A stretch of 19,664 bases of DNA from NCBI GenBank assembly GCA_002437285.1, contig DJOV01000123.1, forward strand, positions 1 through 19,664, written 5' to 3'. Both the position numbers and the translations under genes were made by a program. Source of the stretch: Prevotella sp. UBA6429. GTDB taxonomy: Bacteria > Bacteroidota > Bacteroidia > Bacteroidales > Bacteroidaceae. This document shows positions 14,233 to 19,664 of this stretch, piece by piece. Position 1 is the first letter of the stretch, and the number at the start of each line of letters is the position of its first letter. The notes beneath the pieces are model-generated. The model saw nothing but the letters and a program-made list of their open reading frames with translations. It made no database searches and had not been told where the DNA came from.

Positions 14233-15330
14233 TCATTCATGTTCCATCAGTATCTGCACGATACGCTCGGCCGAACGGCCATCCCAGCGGTCGGGGATGC
14301 CCCCCTCCTTCCACTGGCCGGCGACCATGCGGGCCACCTCCTGCGACAGCAGCGTGGCGTCTTCGCCCACCAGGACATTGGTGCCCACCTTCACGGTCTC
14401 TATGTGCTCGGTGTAGCTGTTGAGTGTGATGCAGGGCACCTGGTCGAACGTGGCTTCCTCGGCCACATTGCCAGAGTCGGTGATGATGCCTGCAGCCTTG
14501 CGGAGCATGTCCTCGAAAGCCAGGTAGGGGACGGGATCCACCATGTGGAACGCGGCACGGCCTCCTATGGCCTCCAGGCACTCGGCCACGGCTTCACGGG
14601 CCAGACCGTGAAGCGGCGCATAGACGGGCACATCGCCCACTTGACTGACAATGGCCTCAAGCAGGCCGCGCAACTTGGCACGGTCAGCGATGAGCAGCTT
14701 GCGGTTGAGGGTGAACACGAAGTAGCGCCCGGGCAAGTCAAATGGCAGCTGCGACGGTTTGCACCCATCGCGCTGGCTGGCAAAGAAGCGGAGATTGTCA
14801 ATGAGCACATTGCCCACCATATACACCTTCGACAGTTCGGCCCCCTCGCGGTTGGCGATGCTATTGTTGCTGATACCTGCAGTGAACAGGATGTCGCTCA
14901 GACCATCAATGAGCAGGCGGTTGATCTCCTTGGGCATGGTGATGTCGAAACTGCGTGTGCCGGCAGCTATGTGCGCCAGGCGCACGCCCTGCTTCTTGGT
15001 GACGATGGCCGCCGCCATGGTGGAAGCCAAATCGTCGACTACGATCACCGTGTCGGTGGGATAACGTTGGAGATACTGTTCGAACTTAGACATGACCTGG
15101 CCCGTCAGCTCATTGAGGTTGGAACAGGTCACACCGAGATATTCGTCGGGCTGGGAAATCTGCAGGTCGGCAAAGATGGACGGCTCGACAGTGGGGTCGT
15201 CAGCGCTGCCGGTGTAGACCAGGCGGTAATCGATGTCGTGGCCTTGCGCCTTCGCACTATTGATGGCGCGGATGACAGGAGCCACCTTGATGAAGTTGGG
15301 ACGGGCTCCGCAAACGATGCAAATGTTCAT
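14233..15330 (-). CDS. UDP-GlcNAc 2-epimerase-like protein with altered catalytic residues
   Basis: The 365-residue protein aligns by eye along its length with non-hydrolysing UDP-GlcNAc 2-epimerases (WecB). It shares the start MNICIVCGARPNFIKVAPVI, PKEINR (133-138), a GN-x3-D motif (173-178) and a late TDSGNVAEEATF. Several key positions differ. HVEAG of WecB reads HIAAG (Glu to Ala at 122), and the catalytic-type histidine in TGHRRE is Asn209 in FTLNRKL. Asp100 and Glu135 correspond to the retained acidic residues. It is probably a sugar-nucleotide enzyme with changed chemistry, or a regulatory homologue. It begins 30 bases after the M48 gene, and the next gene overlaps or closely follows its stop. 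Confidence 0.8.
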   Translation of the reverse strand: MNICIVCGARPNFIKVAPVIRAINSAKAQGHDIDYRLVYTGSADDPTVEPSIFADLQISQPDEYLGVTCSNLNELTGQVMSKFEQYLQRYPTDTVIVVDDLASTMAAAIVTKKQGVRLAHIAAGTRSFDITMPKEINRLLIDGLSDILFTAGISNNSIANREGAELSKVYMVGNVLIDNLRFFASQRDGCKPSQLPFDLPGRYFVFTLNRKLLIADRAKLRGLLEAIVSQVGDVPVYAPLHGLAREAVAECLEAIGGRAAFHMVDPVPYLAFEDMLRKAAGIITDSGNVAEEATFDQVPCITLNSYTEHIETVKVGTNVLVGEDATLLSQEVARMVAGQWKEGGIPDRWDGRSAERIVQILMEHE

Positions 15331-15360
15331 GGTCTTCGATGATTAGGGGTGAATGGTGGA

Positions 15361-16323
15361 TTACTTGCGGCTGCTGGCGGAACGCTTCTTGGAAGAGGTT
15401 CTGGTGGTAGTCTTCGTCGTGGTCTTCTTGCCTTTCGACTTGGTGGCAGTCTTCGTCGTGGTCTTCGTGGTCGTCTTGATGGCAGCATTGCCTGCGGCCA
15501 CGGCTGCCTCATAATACTTCTTGGCCTCGGGCATCTCCTTCTCCAAGGCGGCGATGCGCTTCTCGTCGGAGGGGTGATCGCTGAAGAAATCGGAACTGTT
15601 GCTGCTGCCCGATGACATGCGCTTCCAGAACGGGATGGCCTCCTCAGGATTGTAGCCGGCCATGGCTGCGAAGATAAGGCCCATGTAATCGGCCTCGCTC
15701 TCGTTGGAACGGCTGTACTTCAGGTTCATCAAGGGAAAGGCGTAGTTGCCTGCCACCGATGCACCGGCCTGCACAATGGTGCCGGCCGTACCGCCCACCA
15801 TCTGCCCAGCGGTTCCGATGACTTTGGTCAAGACGCTCTGGTTGTTTTGCTTGGTCAGCTGCTCAGCGGAGTGCTTGGCCACAGCATGCGCGATCTCATG
15901 GCCGAGGACGATGGCCAGCGCAGTCTCATTTTCGGTATAGGGAAGCAGGCCCTCGTAGACCACTATCTTGCCACCTGGCAAGCACCAGGCGTTGGCCTCC
16001 TTGTTCTGCACAAGATTGAACTCCCACTGGAAGCTGTTGGCATCGGCAGCATAGCCATGCCCCTTCAGGTAGGTGGTGACGGCATTGGCCAGGCGCTGCC
16101 CCACCCGCTGCACCATGGCCGTGTTGGCGGCATCGGTGCTCTTTTGCGCCGTAGACATGAACTTGGTGTACTCCTGGGTGCCAAGACTCAACATCTGCGC
16201 ATCGGAATAGCTGGACGACACTTTGTGCTTGCGCCCGGTGACAGGAACGGTCTCTGTCGTGCCACAGGCTGAGACGAGCAGCAGGCTCGCCATGCTCAAC
16301 AAGAATAATCTGAACTTTTTCAT
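15361..16323 (-). CDS. M48-family zinc metallopeptidase lipoprotein
   Basis: The 320-residue protein has a lipoprotein signal (LLLVSAC, lipidation at C20). The zinc site HEIAH is at 142-146, with a further glutamate ligand in NESEAD (about 208-210). The core resembles BepA/LoiP-type periplasmic proteases that handle misfolded outer-membrane proteins. The C-terminal tail, residues 283-320, is composed almost entirely of Lys, Thr, Ser and Arg (KTTTKTTTKTATKSKGKK...) and is absent from typical homologues. It may bind anionic cell-wall or outer-membrane polymers. It is the first gene of the group leading to the epimerase-like protein, and a TAnnTTTG box lies upstream at 16350-16357. Confidence 0.88.
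   Translation of the reverse strand: MKKFRLFLLSMASLLLVSACGTTETVPVTGRKHKVSSSYSDAQMLSLGTQEYTKFMSTAQKSTDAANTAMVQRVGQRLANAVTTYLKGHGYAADANSFQWEFNLVQNKEANAWCLPGGKIVVYEGLLPYTENETALAIVLGHEIAHAVAKHSAEQLTKQNNQSVLTKVIGTAGQMVGGTAGTIVQAGASVAGNYAFPLMNLKYSRSNESEADYMGLIFAAMAGYNPEEAIPFWKRMSSGSSNSSDFFSDHPSDEKRIAALEKEMPEAKKYYEAAVAAGNAAIKTTTKTTTKTATKSKGKKTTTKTTTRTSSKKRSASSRK
15402..15466. repeat. Direct repeat in the M48 lipoprotein tail
   Basis: The 26 bases at 15402-15427 recur at 15441-15466 with 25 identical positions (core GTCTTCGTCGTGGTCTTC), a 39-base period equal to 13 codons. The repeat encodes the Lys/Thr-rich tail and suggests growth by slippage or unequal recombination. Confidence 0.75.
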
Positions 16324-16349
16324 TGTGATAACCTTTTCGTTGATTAATG

Positions 16350-16357
16350 CAAAGTTA
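16350..16357 (-). promoter_or_regulatory. -7 box of the M48 lipoprotein gene
   Basis: The minus strand reads TAACTTTG, a TAnnTTTG match 26 bases before the ATG at 16323. The -33 region lacks a clear TTTG. Confidence 0.6.
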
Positions 16358-16424
16358 ACATTATTTTCGGAAAAGGTACTTCATCGGCAATTACATTTTG
16401 CCTTACCCACGTCTTTTTTTTGAG

Positions 16425-16452
16425 CAAATAAAAAGCTCGCTTCACAGCGAGC
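16425..16452 (-). terminator. Intrinsic terminator after fldA-DUF2023
   Basis: GCTCGC (16435-16440) and GCGAGC (16447-16452) form a perfect 6-bp stem with a 6-nt loop. On the minus strand it is followed by TTTTTATTTG. It lies about 95 bases after the DUF2023 stop and ends that transcript before the M48 promoter. Confidence 0.75.
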
Positions 16453-16546
16453 CTTCTACTTATTATACAAAAACATTACAAAATTCTATTTTCTATAGCG
16501 AACAAGAGTATTCGTTTCGTTGATGCCTGACGGCACTTGCTATGGC

Positions 16547-16906
16547 TTAGCACCCCATGCAGCCAACCCCACGACACTTACGCTGGCAATAGCGCTGGCA
16601 CTGGCGCCGGATGTCGTAACCCAAAAGGGCTCCCAGAATAAAGTCTTCCTCGGGCGACAGCTCGTTGAGCGGGCGCGTCACCATCAGGCGGATAGCGTCC
16701 ATGCACTCTTGGCTGCCGAAAAAAAGGTTGACCGAATCTTGGCCGGCAGGCTGCACCAGATAACTGATCTGCTGGCGTTGCAAGCGTTGCTCGGCATAGG
16801 ACAGGTAACGGCGGTTGAGGGTGTAGAGCACCATCTGGCGGACGCCCTTCTGGTACTCGTAGATGTGATTCATCAACACCTTCATCTCTATGGGTTGTGC
16901 GGTCAT
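16547..16906 (-). CDS. DUF2023-family protein, flavodoxin partner of unknown function
   Basis: The 119-residue protein matches the pattern I recall for DUF2023 (MKVLMNHIYEYQKGVRQMVLYTL at the N-terminal side, FILGALLGYDIRRQC near the end). The family is often found next to flavodoxin genes in Bacteroidota, and here it follows fldA directly. The C-terminus has a dense cysteine run (RRQCQRYCQRKCRGVGCMGC, five Cys in 17 residues), which could bind iron, a cluster or another metal. Possible starts are 16948, 16906 and 16885; the middle one is used, with low certainty. It shares the fldA promoter and ends at the terminator at 16425-16452. The molecular function is unknown. Confidence 0.75.
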   Translation of the reverse strand: MTAQPIEMKVLMNHIYEYQKGVRQMVLYTLNRRYLSYAEQRLQRQQISYLVQPAGQDSVNLFFGSQECMDAIRLMVTRPLNELSPEEDFILGALLGYDIRRQCQRYCQRKCRGVGCMGC

Positions 16907-16963
16907 GGGCTTATGGGGATAAGGTTCCTTGCCCGAAGGCAAGGACACGGGGAAATGGATGAG

Positions 16964-17452
16964 TTAAAATCCGAGAGTGGGAATCCAGGCGTCGATGCGC
17001 TCTTCGGTCTGGTCTGACTCGTTGACGTCGTCAAGGGCGAGTCCTACGAACTGGCCGTTGACTACCGCGTCGGAATCGTCAAACGTGTAACCGTCGGTCG
17101 AAACGGCGCCCACCACGGTGGCACCGGCGGCCATAGCCGCATCGTAGAGCTCCTTCATGCCGCCACAGAACGTGTCGGGATAACTGGCCGAATCGCCGCA
17201 ACCGAAGATAGCCACGCGCTTGCCAGACAGGTTGGCTGACTTCACGAGGCTAACGCCATCATACCAATCGTCTTGCAACTCGCCCGCGCCCCATGTGGAG
17301 GTGCCCAGCACGAGATTGTCCGCGGAGACCAAATCGTCGGCCGTCAGGTCTGAAACATTGATCACGTCGGCGCCCAATTTCGCACCGATAGTCTGAGAGA
17401 TGCTTTCGCAGGTGCCGGTGGTCGAACCGTACACCACTATTGTCTTACTCAT
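16964..17452 (-). CDS. fldA: Flavodoxin
   Basis: The 162-residue cytosolic FMN protein carries low-potential electrons in place of ferredoxin, typically under iron limitation. The phosphate-binding loop GSTTGTCESIS is at residues 9-19. The FMN-contacting segments TSTWGAGELQDDWYDG and FGCGDSASYPDTFCGGM are typical of long-chain flavodoxins, and the length is normal. The ATG at 17452 starts directly before the first beta strand (KTIVVYG). It has its own TAnnTTTG promoter and is followed by the DUF2023 gene. Confidence 0.93.
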   Translation of the reverse strand: MSKTIVVYGSTTGTCESISQTIGAKLGADVINVSDLTADDLVSADNLVLGTSTWGAGELQDDWYDGVSLVKSANLSGKRVAIFGCGDSASYPDTFCGGMKELYDAAMAAGATVVGAVSTDGYTFDDSDAVVNGQFVGLALDDVNESDQTEERIDAWIPTLGF

Positions 17453-17484
17453 AATCGTTATTCGTTTGGTTTGGTTTACGGATG

Positions 17485-17516
17485 CAAAGATAGGATGTTT
17501 CGGCAAACATTGCAAT
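17485..17516 (-). promoter_or_regulatory. Promoter of fldA-DUF2023
   Basis: The minus strand has TATCTTTG (17492-17485), with ATTG 20 bases upstream (17516-17513), close to the TTTG-N20-TAnnTTTG consensus. The box lies 32 bases before the fldA ATG. No iron-responsive operator was recognised. Confidence 0.65.
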
Positions 17517-17602
17517 ACCTAAAAATTGTGGTTTGAGGCAAATACTTAAAAATAGGTACATTCTTTTGGCACCCCACAAGGCGGAATTGGGGAAAAATGT
17601 AG

Positions 17603-17610
17603 TACCTTTG
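17603..17610 (+). promoter_or_regulatory. -7 box upstream of slyD
   Basis: TACCTTTG matches TAnnTTTG. It lies 221 bases before the slyD ATG. Transcription would begin near 17617, at the left edge of the 200-bp palindromic element, so the element would form the mRNA leader. Confidence 0.55.
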
Positions 17611-17616
17611 CAATCA

Positions 17617-17816
17617 TATATGGTGGGATCTATAAATTAGCTTTGCCAGATTTTGAGGTTCTTTTTGAGGTCAGGGTGTCGGCGAGTGAGGAAGTATAGC
17701 GGGCTATACGACCGAACGAGGTGGCGCCAGGAGCCCAAAAGAGACCCCCAAATGACAAAACGCAACCCTTCATAATTCATGTTTTTGTGGTGGTAATTGA
17801 TAGAACCCACCATATA
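17617..17816. mobile_element. 200-bp imperfect palindrome between the slyD promoter and slyD (MITE-like or structured leader)
   Basis: The ends are inverted repeats. TATATGGTGGG (17617-17627) matches 17806-17816 perfectly, and the arms extend to 23 bp with 21 matches (17617-17639 and 17794-17816). The middle holds a perfect 7-bp hairpin, GTATAGC GG GCTATAC (17694-17709). Flanking that hairpin, 17652-17668 (ending TTCTTTTTG) is partly complementary to the GA-rich strand around 17738-17753. The whole can fold into one long imperfect hairpin with an asymmetric bulge on the right arm. The outer TA dinucleotides could be a TA target duplication, as in IS630/mariner-type elements. No protein is encoded. 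It fits either a small non-autonomous element or a conserved leader RNA. Confidence 0.5.
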
Positions 17817-17831
17817 ATAAATAAGGTATCA

Positions 17832-18482
17832 ATGACAATGGACAACAAGACAAATCGGCTGATCAGCCTCGCTTACCAACTTTACGACATCACCGACGGC
17901 GAACACACGCTCGTGGAGCAAACCGCAGACGGACGTCCCTTCACCTTCATCAGCGGAATGGGCATCGCCCTCGACACTTTCGAGCAAAAAATGGAAGGGC
18001 TGATGACAGGAGACAACTTCGACTTCACGCTCACGCCCGAGGAGGCTTACGGTGAATATGAGGACAGCCACGTCATCGACCTGGACAAGGAGATGTTTGT
18101 CATTGACGGAAAATTTGACGCCGAGCATGTGCGCAAGGGAGCCATCATACCCCTGCAAAACGAGGACGGCAACCGATTCAATGGCGTGGTGGCCGAGGTC
18201 ACGGCCGACAAGGTGAAGGTGGACCTCAACCATCCTCTGGCTGGACGGACACTCAACTTCAAGGGCTCCATACTCGAGGCTCATGAGGCCACCAACGAGG
18301 AGATACAGGCATTCGTCGAATCATTGCAAGGCAACGGAGAGGGATGCGGACACTGTGACCACGAGGGCGGATGCAAGAACCATGAGGGCGGATGCAAGGG
18401 ACACGGGCACGACGGACACTGTCACAACCATGAGCACAAGAATGGCGGATGCGGCTGTGGACACTGCCACCATGAAAACTAA
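17832..18482 (+). CDS. slyD: SlyD-type FKBP peptidyl-prolyl isomerase with metal-binding tail
   Basis: The 216-residue cytosolic protein is a SlyD-like prolyl isomerase and chaperone. The FKBP half-domains flank an inserted flap: N-terminal VEQTADGRPFTFISGMGIALDTFEQKMEG, TPEEAYGEYEDSHVIDL (68-84) and the signature DLNHPLAGRTLNF (131-143). Residues 167-216 form a tail with 12 His and 8 Cys, comparable to the nickel-binding tail of E. coli SlyD. Two in-frame ATGs (17832 and 17838) are possible. The stop is 21 bases before aroC, so the two are likely co-transcribed. No nickel enzyme genes are visible in the window, so the metal partner is unknown. Confidence 0.92.
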   Translation: MTMDNKTNRLISLAYQLYDITDGEHTLVEQTADGRPFTFISGMGIALDTFEQKMEGLMTGDNFDFTLTPEEAYGEYEDSHVIDLDKEMFVIDGKFDAEHVRKGAIIPLQNEDGNRFNGVVAEVTADKVKVDLNHPLAGRTLNFKGSILEAHEATNEEIQAFVESLQGNGEGCGHCDHEGGCKNHEGGCKGHGHDGHCHNHEHKNGGCGCGHCHHEN

Positions 18483-18503
18483 ACAACACACAAAACTCGG
18501 GAC

Positions 18504-19607
18504 ATGAGAAACACCTTTGGCAACATATTCACCCTGACTACTTTTGGCGAGAGCCACGGCGAGGCGGTGGGCGGTGTCGTGGACGGCATGCCGGCCGGGA
18601 TAGACATCGACACCGACTTCGTTCAGCACGAACTGGACAGGAGAAAGCCTGGGCAAAGCCGTATCACAACCCAAAGGAAGGAGGCCGACCAGGTGGAATG
18701 GCTCAGTGGCATCTTTGAGGGCAAATCGACTGGCACGCCCATCGGCTTCGTGGTGCGCAACACCAACCAGCACTCCAACGACTACGATAACATGCGCCGA
18801 CTCTTCAGACCCTCACACGCCGATTACACCTATTATAACAAATATGGTGTGCGCGACCACCGGGGCGGAGGACGCTCTTCGGCCCGCATCACCATCAGCC
18901 GTTGCGTGGGGGGTGCCTTGGCCAAGTTGGCCCTGCGCTCCCTGGGCATCAGCATACAGGCTTATGTGTCGCAGGTGGGTGACATTGCCATCGACCGTGA
19001 CTATCACCGCTACGACCTGAACAAGTCCGAGGACAACATCGTCAGATGTCCGGATCCAGAGAAAGCTAAACTCATGGAGGAACTGATCATGAGGGTGAAG
19101 AACGAAGGAGACACCATCGGTGGTGTGGTGACGTGTGTCATCAAGGGATGCCCCGTGGGACTGGGCGAGCCGGAATTTGGCAAGTTGCACGCGCAACTCG
19201 GCGCGGCCATGCTGGGAATCAACGCTGTGAAGGGATTCGAATATGGTGACGGGTTCGACATCGTGACGCATCGCGGATCGGAGGTGAACGACATCTTCCT
19301 GCCCAGCGGTCCAACGGTTGCCAATCATGGGACAGGACTTGCAGCCAACACCAAAACCAACCACAGTGGAGGAATACAGGGGGGCATCAGCAACGGACAG
19401 GACATATGGTTCCGAGTGGCCTTCAAGCCCGTGGCAACTCTACTGATGCCGCAGGACACCATCGACCTGGACGGCAACGCCACGACCATCGATGCACGCG
19501 GCAGGCATGACCCCTGCGTGACACCAAGGGCTGTGCCCATCGTGGAGGACATGGCCGCCATGGTCATCCTCGACAATTGGCTCATGAACAAAACTGTTAA
19601 AATATGA
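18504..19607 (+). CDS. aroC: Chorismate synthase
   Basis: The 367-residue enzyme makes chorismate from 5-enolpyruvylshikimate 3-phosphate using reduced FMN, the last step of the common aromatic pathway. Family signatures are present: FGESHGEAVGGVVDGMPAG (residues 14-32), the basic RDHRGGGRSSAR segment and the C-terminal DARGRHDPCVTPRAVPIVEDMAA. Length is normal. It follows slyD closely and overlaps the next start by four bases (ATGA). It supplies the chorismate used by the enzymes of the minus-strand aromatic operon at 2884-6824, but is not part of that attenuator-controlled unit. Confidence 0.96.
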   Translation: MRNTFGNIFTLTTFGESHGEAVGGVVDGMPAGIDIDTDFVQHELDRRKPGQSRITTQRKEADQVEWLSGIFEGKSTGTPIGFVVRNTNQHSNDYDNMRRLFRPSHADYTYYNKYGVRDHRGGGRSSARITISRCVGGALAKLALRSLGISIQAYVSQVGDIAIDRDYHRYDLNKSEDNIVRCPDPEKAKLMEELIMRVKNEGDTIGGVVTCVIKGCPVGLGEPEFGKLHAQLGAAMLGINAVKGFEYGDGFDIVTHRGSEVNDIFLPSGPTVANHGTGLAANTKTNHSGGIQGGISNGQDIWFRVAFKPVATLLMPQDTIDLDGNATTIDARGRHDPCVTPRAVPIVEDMAAMVILDNWLMNKTVKI

Positions 19608-19664
19608 CTCGCACGCGGTCACCCCGCGGAAAACAAAAAAAGAAACGAAGTGACGGTGGAATGA
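19604..19664 (+). CDS. Start of a further gene, truncated by the window edge
   Basis: An ATG overlapping the aroC stop (ATGA) opens a frame that stays open to the last base. The 20 visible residues are very basic (MTRTRSPRGKQKKKRSDGGM). The overlap suggests a translationally coupled gene, but the fragment is too short to identify a family. Confidence 0.4.
   Translation, partial: MTRTRSPRGKQKKKRSDGGM

Overview
The window looks like a chromosomal segment of a Bacteroidota bacterium, most likely a Prevotella-like member of Bacteroidales. Upstream of genes there are repeated matches to the Bacteroidota promoter box TAnnTTTG and almost no Shine-Dalgarno sequences. The gene set fits too: a CotH-like secreted protein with a type IX-secretion-like C-terminus, a BspA-type leucine-rich-repeat transglutaminase-like protein, a fused DAHP synthase/chorismate mutase, DUF2023 next to flavodoxin, and an HMA-AraC fusion. 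No rRNA, tRNA, CRISPR array or transposase gene was seen.

Layout. Positions 1-771 hold no convincing gene but contain a 571-bp element with terminal inverted repeats. A secreted CotH-family protein follows (minus strand, 772-2778), then the minus-strand aromatic amino-acid operon. In transcription order this is prephenate dehydratase, aminotransferase, DAHP synthase-chorismate mutase and prephenate dehydrogenase (6824 down to 2884), closed by a strong terminator at 2803-2836. A secreted LRR/TPR/transglutaminase-like protein (minus) and a small envelope protein (plus) diverge from a 300-bp intergenic region. A copZ-copA copper pair (minus) comes next. It is followed by a minus-strand series, in transcription order: M48 lipoprotein protease, epimerase-like protein, HMA-AraC regulator, azlC, azlD. 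Then come flavodoxin and DUF2023 (minus). The window ends with slyD and aroC (plus) and the first codons of another gene.

How the genes connect. aroC makes chorismate. The four-gene operon makes DAHP at the start of the pathway and converts chorismate through prephenate to phenylalanine and tyrosine. The operon has a leader of about 200 nt that reads as a complete ribosome-mediated attenuator: a TAnnTTTG promoter with a TTTG box 20 nt upstream, a 24-codon leader peptide with eight Phe/Tyr codons among codons 4-14, an intrinsic terminator with a 14-bp stem and GUAA loop, and a mutually exclusive 14-bp antiterminator. This is the most striking observation in the window.

Other notable points are a CopA-type ATPase whose nucleotide-binding domain appears absent, an epimerase homologue lacking two residues considered catalytic in WecB, a 200-bp imperfect palindrome between the slyD promoter and slyD, and a regulator that fuses a CxxC metal-binding-like domain to an AraC helix-turn-helix. 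All functional assignments rest on reading the sequence and on remembered family features; no database search was run.
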